A stretch of 64,000 bases of DNA, from the NCBI GenBank assembly GCA_017893485.1, contig JACEHZ010000589.1, positions 1,800,501 through 1,864,500 on the forward strand, written 5' to 3'. Below the pieces are notes generated by a model. That model had not been told where the DNA came from. It searched no databases and was given only the letters and a program-made list of their open reading frames with translations. The position numbers were made by a program, and so were the translations under genes. This DNA comes from Hemerocallis citrina. Its lineage: Eukaryota > Streptophyta > Magnoliopsida > Asparagales > Asphodelaceae. Positions within the stretch are counted from its first letter, which is position 1. Each line of letters starts with the position of its first letter. This document shows, in pieces, positions 1 to 12,379 of the stretch.

Positions 1-487
1 GGAATATTCCTTTTTGAAGGCTCATCAACTCCAACCATCTTCCTTCAAAATTGGTTTCTTCAAATTTTATTCATTTTTTAAAATTAAACTATACATTAAT
101 TGTAATTCTAATAAAATGCAAAACTACTTTAATATCCAGATAAATATTTTTAATTATAAGATTATTAGATTTATTTTATTTTAAGCGATTATTAATGACT
201 TATAAATTTCCTAATAAAATGAGTAATTTTATTTAGTTATCACTTTGCCTAGATTATGAATGAAATAGTAAATTGACATTAATCAAATAAATTTTCTAAT
301 TTAGTATATTTTAATATTAAATTTTGACAGAAATAGAAAATTTCGGATTATAATAATGAAAAATGAAAGTACAACATGAAGATGAAAAAAAATACAGATA
401 AGCTAATACAATAACAACAAACTACAATAACAGGAAAAGCAAATTACATAATAGCAAATTACAATAACATTAAAAATTACATATAAT

Positions 488-1627
488 TTAATATTCCGGT
501 AGGTCATCTCCAAATCTATGTCCTCCCTGTCTGGTTCCTCCATATCCACTTGCTCCATAATAAGCTGCGGATGATCCACCTTCACATCCAGTTTGATATT
601 GGTTATAGTCAGGGAAATTATTATGCATAAATTGGGAGGATGACCCAAAGACTTCAGAATTACTACTCTTATTTAAAACTTGTTCTTTTTTCTTCCGAAA
701 ATATTCTCGTTCGATGGGATCGGTTATAGAATTTAGATCTTTCTCCATATAGAGCATCTCCTGACGTTGAGTCTCTAGTTCTAATTTTTTCTTCTCATTT
801 CCAGCATTCAGCATTAGGAGATTGTAGCGTAACGATGTTTCTTTCTCCCGTTCTTCTTGCCCTCTTTTCAATTTTTTTAGAATTTCTCGATTTTCCTCAG
901 CTAGTGATTCGATAAAATAATTTTGCTTATCGAATTGTTTCTTTTTCATCTTTTCTTTTTTCCTTCCTGTAGGGCAGCTTGATGATTCATTGATTGGTGT
1001 TTGTTCCTCTTCGATTGACACTCGCTCATCATCGTCTATAGTCATATCGATGGATCTTGGACCTAACGGAGACCCCGTTTCGGATCCTTGCGAGATTTTG
1101 GTTTGTGAAGCTTTGGAAGTCGTAGGAGATCCGGAATTTGTATTGGTCCATTTTTCAGCATCCTTGAGGATGAACAACACATGATCATATACAAACCCTT
1201 TTTTTTATCTGAATCTTGTGAAAATAGTACTTTGGCACGTTTAATCTACATGTAGAAACATGTAAAAAGTAATTAATACAAATGTAATAATATTATTAGA
1301 AGAAAGATATGAATGAAATACTAACAATATCTAGCTCAGAAGCACCGCTTAGATTAAGGCGCTCGACTTGACGAATGCAACCACGAAACTTGCTTACAGC
1401 TCTTATGATTAGGGCCATACCACATTGTAGAGAGTTCGGTGATCGATACGTAACACAAAGAGTGGGGTTACGTTTACCGAAAGTTGTCGCAACTCTCTCC
1501 CATAACTTGTCTTTTTTTTATTACTACCCAAGATAAGATCTTGAGAAATGTCAAGCCATATGGACCACAAAGCTTGATCTTCTTCTATAGAGAACGATTT
1601 TCCATGAATAATTTTGGGTGTAGCCAT
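488..1627 (-). pseudogene. Harbinger ORF1 (Myb/trihelix plus NAM-associated C-terminal domain), copy A
   Basis: In PIF/Harbinger elements ORF1 is a DNA-binding accessory protein that works with the transposase. The N-terminal part (1409-1627) starts ATPKIIHGKSFS and has the tryptophan-rich SANT/trihelix pattern (WSIWLDISQD). Its frame breaks at an A-run near 1510-1520. The C-terminal part (488-1180) is open for 230 codons. It contains ILKDAEKW, a long charged coiled-coil stretch (KKQFDKQNYFIESL, then ELETQRQEMLYMEKDL) and a Gly/Tyr/Arg-rich tail. This matches the NAM-associated domain often annotated as glutathione S-transferase T3-like in plants. A second indel sits in the A-run near 1200. 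The two parts were presumably separate exons. Confidence 0.75.
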
Positions 1628-1862
1628 AGGAGAAGTGGAAAAAGTTCTCCGTTCAGAAGATAGGAAAAGAGTTATGAGTTTGAAAAATGGTTACTGGATG
1701 ATGTCAATATTTATAAGACAACCAACTTTATGAGAGAATCCAATGCCAACGAATAAGACGATTGAGTTGACTGAACGGCAGGGTATCCAATGCCATAGGA
1801 GAAGAGGAATGACTTGACTGATGAAGACAGGAAATCCAAAGCCATAGGAGAAGACGAACGAC

Positions 1863-2164
1863 TTGACTGATGAAGACAGGGTATCCAATGCCATCATCAA
1901 AGGGCCATCACGTTTTTGGAATAAAAGTGTACTACATGACATCATGTCTGCGTGTGTTATACTGCACAATATGATCATCGAGAATGAACGCGATGACTCT
2001 GAAAGACTAGTTTTGTCTACTCATGTAATTATTCAGAATACTCAAGAGATTGATGTCAACGAAACTGAGCAATTCCAACGATTCCTTACTCGACACAAGC
2101 AACTCAAAGACAAAAATGCTCACATTGCACTTAGAAATGCACTGATAGAGCATTTGTGGGCAAG
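1863..2164 (+). pseudogene. Harbinger transposase C-terminal remnant, copy A
   Basis: The reading frame includes RVSNAIIKGPSRFWNKS and ACVILHNMIIENERDD. The latter is the signature near the C-terminus of plant Harbinger transposases (DDE superfamily 4 / HARBI1-like nuclease), just after the last catalytic acidic residue. Only the final ~100 codons are present, so the DDE catalytic residues are gone. The hAT element at 2165 entered at the very end of the frame. Copy B has a stop codon at the corresponding point, so the extra codons reading into the hAT element are not biological. Confidence 0.75.
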
Positions 2165-2470
2165 TGGGGATGGCAAATGGGCCGGGTCAACTGGTGACCC
2201 GCCCGCGACCCACCCGTTGAACCCGGTCCGTGAAACGGTTTGGCGGGTTCGGGTTGAACCCGGAGAACAGTAACGGGTCGACCCGGGTCGACAAAAATGC
2301 GAATACAACCCGTGAAACCCGTCCCGCGAACCCGTTTAAAACAGCCCAACCCGCCGCCTACCCGCGGGTCGACCCGCGGGTTACGAACCGTTGCACCCGT
2401 ACGGGTCGAACGTTCGACCCGTTACGGGTCGACCGTTGACCCGCAGGTCAGTGGCCCGTTGGGGGGGGGG
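2165..2470. repeat. hAT1 left subterminal array of GGGTCGACCC-type motifs
   Basis: Many overlapping copies of GGGTCGACCC, CGGGTCGA and AACCCG occur on both strands within the first 300 bp of the element, including CGCGGGTCGACCCGCGGG at about 2361. Such subterminal repeats bind the transposase in Ac/Tag1-type hAT elements. That role here is inferred. A G-run follows at 2461-2470. Confidence 0.8.
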
Positions 2471-3027
2471 CGCACTATTCAACAGAGAGCCGTTTGGCTC
2501 TCTCTTGACCGTTTTTTTGTTTTTTTTAGTTTTTTTGGATTTTTTGTTGTATTTTTAGCCTATAAATACCCCTCAAAATCCCATAAAAAATTCACACCTT
2601 ACTCTCTACTATTATAAATCATTTCTAAGAAAATTTTCAACAATTGAAGTATTCAACAAGGCATATACACGATCAATTTTCGATCGTATCGAAATCAAAA
2701 TTCAACGTCTTCAACTCTTCAACTCTCGTCCAACTCCAAGTGATCAAGTCGTCAATTCTCCTTCAAGCTCTCCTCAACTCTTCAATTCCGGAATCGCTTA
2801 TTTCTAGTTCTAATTCTATTCTTATTTTCACGGTTTTCTTAATATACGCGTATCCACGGTGAACGGTAACAAAATTTCATACCTCTCTCGTATTTTTATT
2901 TTTGTGTTGTATACTTATTGTTGGTGTTTTTAATCTTTTCTATCTCAACCCTCTTGTTTTTTAGATTTTTTTTTATAATTCACCATTCCTATATTGTGTA
3001 GTTTATTTTTACATACATTATTACATT

Positions 3028-5122
3028 ATGTCTAGATTACGCGGTAGCAGTCGTAGCGGGCAAGATTCCTCCTCTTCTTGTAGGCCACCAATTGTCCCAA
3101 TTAGTGAGCCCGCCCAAGAGTACTATGATCCTCCTACCCCACAATGGGGTGCACCCGACGAGTTTGTAGGTGACATAATTAGAAGAAGAACAACAACAAC
3201 AACCAACCAAAACCACACAACCCCGTAGTAGTAGAAAAAGTAAAGGGAAAACTAGTGATTAGCATAAGTTTTACGATTATATCCCGGACGAACATATTCC
3301 GGGTATAGGTTTGAAAGCTTGTAAAATGTGGTAAAACATACAAATTCAAGAGGGGTGACGGTACCAGTACAATTAGTAGACACATCCAACATAACCATAA
3401 AGACCTTGCTGACCTACAAGGCCAACAAAAAATCAACCCTAGGACCGGTTTAGTTGATAGCCACCCTTATGATCCCGATCTTGTTCGTCGGGAAACGGCC
3501 CGATTAATCATAAAGGAAGAGTTACCGTTTTTCTATCCCGAGAGTAGGGACTTGGAAAATTTTAACCAAACGGCCTTAAACCCTCATTTTAGAAGAATTC
3601 CAAGAAATACTTGCAAATCGGATTGTTTTAAAGTGTACAATGAAATGAAGGACGCTTTGATTGCAATTTTATGGAGTTTAACTTCGGATTGTTGGACGGG
3701 TGTCAACAATATTCCAATAATGGGAATAACCGGTCATTGGATCGACAATGATTGGATTCTTCAAAAAAGAATCATATCACTTGCGGCGTTGCCGTATCCC
3801 CATACTGTGCTGAAATAGCAAATCGTATTTGAAAAATCTGTGATATTTTTCATATTCGCGATAAAACTATGTGTATTAGTTTTGATAATGCATCTAACAA
3901 CAATGTAGCAGTTACTACTTTAAAATCCGTATTAAACCCTCAATCTGACAATATTTTTCATGTTAGATGTGCATGTCATATTATAAATTTATGTGTTCAA
4001 GATGCATTAAAAATAGCTGATCCATATATAGTTAAAATTAGAAATTGTGTACATTTCATTGCATTAAGTCCAAGCGTATTACAAGAATGGAAAGCTTGGT
4101 GTAGGCTTAAAAATGTACCTTTTAGAAGATTTCCAAAAGAAGTTAGACACCGATGGAATTCTACTTTTGATATACTACATGTTGTTACCGAATATAAAGC
4201 AGTTGTAAATGATTTTTGTATCGCATTTCATATGCCAAATTTTCAAATGACTCCCACCGATTGGTTTTATGCCGAATCTTTGTTGAAGTTTTTAAAACCG
4301 TTTAAAACCGCAACTTTAAAATTTTCAAAATCATATGAATCTACTTCTAGTAGCATTTTTATTTTATTAGTTAGCATGATGCAAACATTTAACGAAATGT
4401 TAAATGATACTTTTGTTGGTGAGATTGTAAAACCTGCATACAAAAAAATTTTGAAGTATTATTTTCCTCCTTCTATGTTGATTTGTGTTGCTACCGTTAT
4501 GGATCCTCGTATCAAATTAGAAGGTACGAAGAGTTTGATTGAAATGTTCTTTGCATTACTTGAGGAAGAAGAATTAGTAATTGATTGCGCTACTTTTTTA
4601 GTTCAGCTTGAATCTACATTAAATAACTTGTATAATTATTATGATAGACATTTTACTTCTAGTAGTACAACTTTTATAGTTAGTTCTTCTGGTACTTCTA
4701 AAGGTAAGGGTAAGAGTAAATTTGATGATAGAACATTTAATTTACTTGAACAAATTCAATCAAAAAAACCTAGGACTAATCAACCAAATGAATTAAATTG
4801 GTATAACAAACAAGATTCTGAGCCTTCTTCTCCACTAGATATTTTACAATGGTGGAAAGACCATGAACACACTTTCAGTATTCTGCCAATTATGGCTAAA
4901 GATTTACTAACTCCTCATGTCTTTACAGTTGCTTCTGAGAGTGCATTTTCTTCAAATGGCAGAGTTCTAACTGATTACAGGAATCGCTTGAAGCCCGACA
5001 CGTTAGAGATGCTCATTTGCACAGAAGACTGGCTGAAGGCTGAAGATTGGACACAAGAAAAAGCACTATCAACGTCTACAAGTGGGAGCAACTCGCCGGA
5101 AGAACAACAACAACAACAATAG
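3028..5122 (+). pseudogene. hAT1 transposase (BED finger, RNase H-like core, hAT dimerisation domain)
   Basis: hAT transposases cut and rejoin element ends. The N-terminal exon-like part (3028-3228) is a Ser/Gln-rich leader. The BED zinc-finger region follows at about 3240-3440 but is frame-shifted. The 3552-3818 segment has SDCWTGVNNIP and WIDNDWILQKRI, and 3869-5122 has ISFDNASNNN, RCACHIINLCVQDAL, MDPRIKLEG and a C-terminal SESAFSSNGRVLTDYRNRL dimerisation motif. These are hallmarks of RICESLEEPER/ZBED-type hAT transposases. The last 417 codons are uninterrupted and end in a glutamine run, but the front half has several frame breaks, so it is probably inactive. A close relative is found in hAT3. 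Confidence 0.85.
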
Positions 5123-5441
5123 TTTTGCTTGTAATAGCAACTCGACCGACACGATAGAAATTGTATTATATCTTTGCCTGTTATGTTAAATTAGAAAAAC
5201 TGGAGTCAATTAAAATTGTATATAAGAAATATGTTAGTGTATAAAACATATTTGTGAATTGAATTCTTCATTTTATTAGAAATTGTGAAAATTATATAAC
5301 TTAAATTCATATGAATAATATTTCAATATTTTTTGCCAATTTCACTCTTTCAGTCTTATTATTATTATTACGATTTTTAATGTTTATTAGTATTATTAGT
5401 TGCTTAGTATTATTATTATTATTATTATTTTAAGTTAAAAA

Positions 5442-5444
<3 letters not shown>

Positions 5445-5481
<37 letters not shown>

Positions 5482-5503
5482 TATATATATATATATATAT
5501 ATC
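5445..5503. repeat. (TA)n microsatellite
   Basis: Two runs of alternating AT, separated by a TTAATA interruption, lie between the AT-rich 3' untranslated part and the GC-rich right subterminal region of hAT1. Confidence 0.9.
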
Positions 5504-5686
5504 TAAACGGGCCAACCCGCGGGTCGACCCGATCCGACCCGTGTTGGACCGTAAACGGTTCACAGATTGGGCGGGTCGCCTAAATCAACTTTGGGCCCGG
5601 CCCGGCCCGGTTAAGTAGCCAAACCGGCCCGAGCCCGCCTAAGTCACGGGCCAACCCGGGCGGGTTCGACCCGAATGCCATCCCTA
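5504..5686. repeat. hAT1 right subterminal GC-rich array
   Basis: The last ~180 bp of hAT1 carries inverted counterparts of the left-end motifs (CGCGGGTCGACCCG, GGCCCGGCCCGG, CGGGTTCGACCCG). It ends at the terminal inverted repeat next to the TGGGCAAG duplication. Confidence 0.8.
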
Positions 5687-6299
5687 TGGGCAAGACACGG
5701 CAATGAAATGGATTAAAAGTTGGGGACTATTAATGTTATAATTTTAATGTTTTTTTATCATTCAGTTCGATGTATTTCAATGTCCAACATTTGTATTTCC
5801 AATTAATGATTCTATGTATTTGTCGTTTATCTATTTCCAATTAATGATCACATTGTATGATATGAGTGGGTAGGCTTTTGAAAATATGTTAAGCTAATAC
5901 AAAATAACTAAATAATCTTGACTATAAATATTGTATCAATTATTTTTTTCAAACAATAAAAAAATATTCAAAATTGGTCTCATTTTAAAGGGATCGCTGA
6001 GACATTTCCAATAGTACCAAAATAATAAAATTTGACTTAATATTTTATAAGATACATTCAAGAAATATATAGCTACACATTTCAATTAAAGAATATGGAA
6101 GGAATTCTTAAAAAGATATTAAAGTAAAAAAGGGTAAAATGGGAAATTTAAATTGTGAATAGTGATTTGAAGGAGCTCAAAAAAGCCTCCAAATTTGGAG
6201 ACAGATTTGAAGCTCCTTCATTTTGAAGCTTCCTTTGAAGCCCGGTTGGAGCAACCCGGGCCTTCATTTTGAAGAAATGAAGTCCGGTTGGAGTTGCTC

Positions 6300-6589
6300 A
6301 AACTGATTACACGATAATTTCTCTTTTCGAGGGCTACATGATTATGTTGTGTAATTTGACGTAATAACCACACACTTTCCAAGTGTAAATGATCGTTAAT
6401 TAATTTTTAATGAAAAAATCGTCGTTCACCGAATTTTCTAAACACATCACTATATGAGGAATAAAAATAGTCATTAGGCAAGGTCTGGGTATTACAATAA
6501 CCTAATTCCACTAGAAAAACCATGGTTGGGGGTATGACATTTTGGCGGGCATGTCAGGGTGAAAAAGGGAAACGGTCTAACAGATACTA
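6300..6589. other. Spacer between the two Harbinger copies
   Basis: About 290 bp of AT-rich sequence with no coding signal. It separates the right end of copy A from the left end of copy B and is presumably the older insertion target, either intergenic or inside a long WIT intron. Confidence 0.5.
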
Positions 6590-7200
6590 GAGCAACTCCA
6601 ACCGGGCTTCATTTCTTCAAAATGAAGGCCCAGGTTGCTCCAACCGGGCTTCAAAGGAAGCTTCAAAATGAAGGAGCTTCAAATCTGTCTCCAAATTTGG
6701 AGGCTTTTTTAAGTTCCTTCAAATCACTATTCACAATTTAAATTTTCCATTTTACCCTTTTTTACCTTAATATCTTTTTAAGAATTCATTCCATATCCTT
6801 TAATTAAAATGTGTAGCTATATATTTCGTGAATGTATTTTATAAAATATTAAGCCAAATTTTATTATTTTGGTACTGTTGGAAATGTCTCGGCAATACCT
6901 TTAAAATGAGACCAATTTTGAATATTTTTTTATTGTTTGAAAAAAATAATTGATACAATATTTATAGTCAAGATTATTTAGTTATTTTGTATTAGCTTAA
7001 CATATTTTCAAAAGCTTACCCACTCATATCATACAATGTGATCATTAATTGGAAATAGATAAACGACAAATACATAGAATCATTAATTGGAAATACAAAC
7101 ATTGGACATTGAAATACATCGAACTGAATGATAAAAAAAACATTAAAATTATAATATTAATAATCCCCAACTTTTAATCCATTTCATTACCGTGTCTTGC

Positions 7201-7506
7201 TCACAAATGCTCTATCAGTGAATTTCTAAGTGCAATATGAGCATTTTTGTCTTTGAGTTGCTTGTGTCGAGCAAGGAATCGTTGGAATTGCTCAGTTTCG
7301 TTGACATCAATCTCTTGAGTATTCTGAATAATTGCAGGAGTAGACAAAACTAGTCTTTCAGAGTCATCGCGTTCATTCTCGATGATCATATTGTGCAGTA
7401 TAACACACGCAGACATGATGTCATGTAGTATACTTTTATTCCAAAAACGTGATGGCCCTTTGATGATGGCATTGGATACCCTGTATTCATCAGTCAAGTC
7501 GTTCAT
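7201..7506 (-). pseudogene. Harbinger transposase C-terminal remnant, copy B
   Basis: The frame runs about 101 codons to a TGA stop. It contains RVSNAIIKGPSRFWNKS and the ACVILHNMIIENERDD signature of plant Harbinger transposases. The apparent start lies in the repeat region at the deletion junction and is not a true N-terminus. It lacks all three catalytic acidic residues, so it cannot be an active nuclease. It differs from copy A at only a few residues. Confidence 0.75.
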
Positions 7507-7726
7507 CTTCTCCTATGGCTTTGGATTCCCTGTCTTCATCAGTCAAGTCATTCGTCTTCTCCTATGGCATTGGATACCCCGCCGTTCAGTCAAGTCGATC
7601 GTCTTATTCGTTGGCATTGGATTCTCTCATAAAGTTGATTGTCTTATAAATATTGACATCATCCAGTAACCATTTTTCAAATTCATAACTCTTTTCCTAT
7701 CTTTTGAACTTTTTCCTCTTCTCCTA

Positions 7727-8871
7727 TGGCTACACCCAAAATCATTCGTGGAAAATCGTTCTCTACAGAAGAATATCAAGCTTTGTGCTCCATATGGCTT
7801 GACATTTCTCAAGATCCTATCTTGGGTAGTAATAATAAAAAAAAAGTTATGGGAGAGAGTTGCAGCAACTTTCGGTAAACGTAACCCCACTCTTTGTGTT
7901 ACGTATTGATCACCGAAGTCTCTACAATGTCGTATGGCCCTAATCGTAAGAGCTGTAAGCAAGTTTCGTGGTTGCATTCGTCAAGTCGAGCACCTTAATC
8001 TAAGCGGTGCTTCTGAGCTAGATATTGTTAGTATTTCATTCATATCTTTCTTCTAATAATATTATTACATTTGTATTAATTACTTTTTACATGTTTCTAC
8101 ATGTATATTAAACATGCCAAAGTATTATTTTCACAAGATTTAGATGAAAAAAAAGGGTTTGTATTTGATCATGTGTGGTTCATCCTCAAGGATGCTGAAA
8201 AATGGACCAATACAAATTCCGGATCTCCTGCGACTTCCAAAGCTTCACAAACCAACATCTTGCAAGGATCCAAAATGGGGTCTCCGTTAGGTCCAAGATC
8301 CATCGATATGAATATAGACAATGATGAGCGAGTGTCAATCGAAAAGGAACAAACACCAATCAATGAATCATCAAGTCGCCCTACAAGAAGGAAAAAAGAA
8401 AAGATGAAAAAGAAACAATTCGATAAGCAAAATTATTTTATCGAATCACTAGCTGAAGAAAATCGAGATATTCTAAAAACATTGAAAAGAGGGCAAGAAG
8501 AACGGGAGAAAGAAACATCATTACGCTACAATCTCCTAATGCTGAATGCTGAAAATGAGAAGAAAAAATTAGAACTAGAGACTCAACGTCAAGAGATGCT
8601 CTATATGGAGAAAGACCTAAATTCTATAATCGATCCCATCGAACGATAATATTTTCGGAAGAAAAAAGAACAAGTTTTAAATAAGAGTAGTAATTCTGAA
8701 GTCTTTGGGTCATCCTCTCAATTTATGCATAATAATTTTCCTAACTGTAACCAATATCAAACTGGATACCAATGTGAAGGTGGATCATCCGCAGCTTATT
8801 ATGGAGCAAGTGGATATGGAGGAACCAGACAGGGAGGACATAGATTTGGAGATGACCTACCGGAATATTAA
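7727..8871 (+). pseudogene. Harbinger ORF1 (Myb/trihelix plus NAM-associated domain), copy B
   Basis: The start ATGGCTACACCCAAAATC gives ATPKIIRGKSFSTEE and the trihelix tryptophan pattern. The frame slips at the A-run near 7842 and continues as a recognisable KFRGCIRQVE-LNLSGASELDI segment to about 8025. An intron-like AT-rich stretch follows. The second part (about 8101-8871) has KKGFVFDHVWFILKDAEKW and the charged coiled coil. A premature TAA at 8647-8649 replaces a glutamate codon still present in copy A, and the same frame then continues to the Gly/Tyr-rich tail, stopping at 8869-8871. It is the DNA-binding partner of the Harbinger transposase and is inactivated here. Confidence 0.75.
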
Positions 8872-9393
8872 ATTATATGTAATTTTTAATGTTATTGTAA
8901 TTTGCTATTATGTAATTTGCTTTTCCTTGTTATTGTAGTTTGTTGTTATTGTATTAGGTTATCTGTATTTTTTTCATCTTAATGTTGTACTTTCATTTTT
9001 AATTATTATAATCCGAAATTTTCTATTTCTGTCAAAATTTAATATTAAATATACTAAATTAGAAAATTTATTTGATTAATGTCAATTTACTATTTCATTC
9101 ATAATCTAGGCAAAGTGATAACTAAATAAAATTACTCATTTATTAGGAAATTTATAAGTCATTAATAATCACTTAAAATAAAATAAATCTAATAATCTTA
9201 TAATTAAAAATATTTAGTTTTACATTTTATTAGAATTACAATTAATGTATAGTTTAATTAAAAATTTTGAATAAAATTTGAAGAAACCAATTTTGAAGGA
9301 AGATGGTTGGAGTTGATGAGCCTTCAAAAAGGAATATTCCAAGAATATTCCCTTTTGAAGGCCTTCAAAATGAAGGAAGCATTGGAAATGCTC

Positions 9394-10740
9394 TTAGGGC
9401 TTTAGCAGTAAAAAATGCCAACATATTTTTAAGTAAAAAAAATAATGAAGAAATAAAAAATACAAAAAAGTATTTAAAAATCAAATATAAAAGAAAATTT
9501 TCAGAAACTGCCTAACTAAAGAAATTCAATTAACAGTAAAAGATTACAAGATAACTGTACAAGGCAATCTTTGAATGCACTGTTCACTGTATTTATTGCC
9601 GGAATGATCCGCTCTAAATGGTTTGAGTAAAAGTGGGACTTTAGCAAGCTCTTTACAACGAGGTATGCATAGAATAGGGTGTTTTCCAATTTCATTTTGT
9701 GGGCTTTATCATGGTCTGCAACCTAAGAAGCACAAACATGGACACAATGAGACAGCACAAGACAGTTCAGATACAAGAAGCAATACGTCCACTGCTTTGA
9801 GCAAAACCAGTCATCTTTTGCATTAATTTTCAACCAGACAAAGAACACAGGACTCTATGAAATATCCTTTCCTGCCTAATTGCCTCACCAAAAATCCAAA
9901 AGTGAGTCCAGAGCAAGTTGGCAGCAGGTTGAAGAAAAACAACTTAGAGAATTGTTTTCCAACATAACGCAAAAGTGGGTATGCTTGGTCCATGATAACG
10001 AATGTTCTAGTAGAAAGAATGATGTTAACATAAGTATTTGACATTAGAAACAGAGTTTATGAAGTTAGGTAACTCTGCCACCGATAGCTTCATGACAGGG
10101 GCATGTGATGTGAGAACTTAGCACAATTAGGATTAAGACTTCATAATTCAAGGATTTTGAAGTATGAAGCTTAACTGATGACATAAGATGAGAAAGATAG
10201 GAATTGGAATTTCATTGGGAAAAAACGAAAGCAAGGTAATGAACTGAATCGAGAAAGATAAGGATTAAATCGAAAGATAGGATATTAAATAAAAGAAATA
10301 TAAAAGGAGTTGAAGACCAGCAGTAGCACTATCAAATAACTGGCTGTTCAATTCTAAGTTGGGTATCATACATCGAAAATAATTACTCATTAACTCATCA
10401 AATTACCCTGATTCCCAAGTGTAATGTGAATTGATCTACCAACTGCACCAACACTCAAAAGTTAGGGTTGAAAGCTTAATGTTTATATCCCAACGAAATA
10501 AAACACCCCAAGCCATTTTGAGGACCGAAACTTGGGCTTCGTGAGTTGCAATTAGTAATATGCTTTAAATCGCCCAGAGGCATTTGAATTTGGGTGGCTT
10601 TGGTACCATGTCAAATGACCCTACCACTGCACGAAAGAACCAAAGTTGTGGGGTTGAGAGATTTTTATTTTTAACATACAACATCGGTGGAATATAAGAA
10701 CCAAGATCAAGCGGTGGCCACCTAAGAAAACAAATTTCAC
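9394..10740. other. No coding signal: WIT downstream or intronic sequence
   Basis: AT-rich sequence with only short random frames. No exon matching the C-terminal tail or membrane anchor expected for WIT proteins was recognised here on the minus strand. It is either a long intron or sequence downstream of a truncated gene. Confidence 0.5.
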
Positions 10741-10806
10741 TTACCAGATAAGAAAATGCAAATGATAACTAGAAAATTTGTAAAGGATAGTTCTGTAATT
10801 GAGCAC

Positions 10807-12207
10807 CTGCAACTGAAGACGCTCTCTTTCCGATGCCAATTTCATAACAAGGTCCGTAATGAACTTGGTTTTCATACCAATGTCCTTTGCAGTAGCAATT
10901 TTTGCAGCATCTGCTTGATTCAAAAACGTCTCCATAGATTCTAGTCGACTCTTCAAGAAATCCAACTCTTCATTTAACTCCAAGTTGGTTTCAGTAAGTA
11001 GAGTGCACTTAGATTCAGCCCTCTCAGCTCTGCCCTCAGCTTTTGAAACCTTTCCCTTGAGATCCTCTATCAAATTTTCCATATCACTAAGTGCAGAATA
11101 TAACATTTTCTGTTGTTCCTCAATTGCTTCAACAGATGCCCGTGCATGCTCCAGTTGCAAATCTGACTCCTTTAGTTTTCTTTCTAAATTAGTTACCCTT
11201 TCCGTTTCGTGTTTTCTAAGAAAACCCAGTTGATCATCAAGTTCAAAATTGGTCTTAGTCAGCAGTGCACATCTCTCTTCGGCACTCTCTGCTCTGCTTT
11301 CTAATCTCAATACATCTTCCCTTAAACCCTCAATTTCCTTTTCCATCTCAGTTCTCACGTCATTTTGTCTATAAACAGAGCCCCGTTGATTAAACTGAAC
11401 AACCTGGAGCTTTCCAGAAAGTTCTTTCGAGCTTCCAAGAAGGGTCTCGGAAGCATTTTCAGCTTCAAAGATTCTCTGAATGAACACTTCCATTAACTCT
11501 TCTGAGTGAAGAAGTTGCAGTTTGAGCTGTTCTTCATTATGTGTAGAATCGGAGAGTTTCTTTTGAAGATTCAATTCCCTAGCCAAAGATTTTTCCAACA
11601 TTTGTAAAAAGCGCCTTTCTTGTGTACATGAATTGGCAACTATACCTGTTCAAGTGAAAGCATTTTAAACACGATTCGGTGCATTTTTCCATTAATAGTA
11701 TAAATGAAACGGAAGTACCTCGGACTTACGAGTTCCATACCTAGCAAATGCTAGGCCTTCTTCATACTCAGCTGACCGTGATCTTAGATCAGCAAGTTTG
11801 TCCTCTGTCTTCTGCAGGGAATATTCAGCAACTACCAGCTTCTCTTTTATTTCTTCTGACATTTCCTTGGAGTGACAACTTTCTGAAAGCTTCTGCCATG
11901 CATCAAAAACATGAACTTGGACAGAAGCAACGAAACCATCAAGTTCTTTGATCTCCGAGTTCAATATTCCCGACAAATTAAAGAACACAAAGGCTTTCTC
12001 AACTGAATCAGTTGAGATATCCTCATTAGTTATACTCAGAGCTTCATAATCATTTTCTAGATCTTTCACTTGCATTGAAAGTGTCTCCAAGTGAAAAGCC
12101 CTTTCTGAAGAATATGCAACATCAGGCTCAACTCTTTCTAGCACCTCCAAAGGGGTTGAAGTAGCTCCATCTAGATAATTATCAACATTACCATTTTCCA
12201 AAGCCAT
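10807..12207 (-). CDS. WIT: WPP domain-interacting tail-anchored protein (WIT1/2-like), 5' coding exons
   Basis: WIT proteins sit in the outer nuclear membrane. They tether RanGAP through its WPP domain, associate with WIP proteins and link to myosin XI-i. Two coding exons are visible on the minus strand: 12207-11730 (start ATG at 12207, donor GTAAGT) and 11645-10807 (acceptor AACAG, donor GTGCTC). The reading joins cleanly through an arginine codon. About 439 codons are covered. Exon one has LERVEPDVAYSSERAFHLE and FFNLSGILNSEIKELD, typical WIT N-terminal sequence. Exon two is a long coiled coil starting near LQMLEKSLARELNL, with heptads to the end. The C-terminal third and tail anchor are not in the window. 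No stops occur within these exons, so the gene may be intact with its 3' exons beyond the Harbinger pair, or it may be truncated. Confidence 0.82.
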
Positions 12208-12379
12208 AATCAACTATCCCCCTGCCCGGTTCAAAAATATATATATCAGCCCACATATCTATAATAGTGATCATGACTGGCAATTAATACTTAATCAGTT
12301 TTGAACTGGGCATCGAAGGGTTTTAAACTTTCAGCTGTAATGAACAAATAGTGAACTAAGATGACACATTATAATAAAA

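Larger units (their letters stand above)
2165..5686 (+). mobile_element. hAT transposon 1 (3.5 kb) with 8-bp target duplication TGGGCAAG
   Basis: Perfect 8-bp copies of TGGGCAAG flank the element (2157-2164 and 5687-5694), and copy B of the Harbinger element shows the uninterrupted site. The termini are inverted: the left begins TGGGGATGGCA and the right ends TGCCATCCCTA. Eight-bp duplications and TAGGGATGGCA-like ends fit the hAT superfamily. Both ends carry dense GC-rich palindromic motifs (GGGTCGACCC). The inner ~3 kb is AT-rich and encodes a damaged transposase. Confidence 0.93.
1..6299. mobile_element. PIF/Harbinger deletion derivative, copy A (split by a hAT element)
   Basis: The window opens inside this element; by comparison with copy B about 55 bp of its left end lie outside. 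The right end (about 6180-6299) reads as an inverted version of the copy B end, with GAGCAACTCC-type termini. A Myb/NAM-like ORF1 lies on the minus strand (488-1627) and the last ~100 codons of a Harbinger transposase on the plus strand (1863-2164), transcribed divergently. The catalytic core of the transposase is absent. A hAT element occupies 2165-5686. Three near-repeats of about 48 bp (about 1736-1885) lie where the core is missing. Plant PIF/Harbinger elements normally carry both ORFs and 3-bp TTA/TAA duplications. The left duplication cannot be checked here. Confidence 0.8.
6590..9393. mobile_element. PIF/Harbinger deletion derivative, copy B
   Basis: The left end begins GAGCAACTCCAACCGGGC and the right end is the inverted GCATTGGAAATGCTC. 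The flanking triplets CTA (6587-6589) and TTA (9394-9396) fit a slightly decayed TTA duplication. The element is 2.8 kb, in the opposite orientation to copy A, and carries the same parts: ORF1 (plus) and the transposase tail (minus). It also has the same missing transposase core and the same three ~48-bp near-repeats (about 7490-7620). The two copies therefore descend from one already deleted ancestor. Confidence 0.85.

Noticed and set aside
2120..2440. Proline/arginine-rich frames at the hAT1 left end
   Set aside because: They translate the GGGTCGACCC subterminal array on both strands and have no relation to the transposase.
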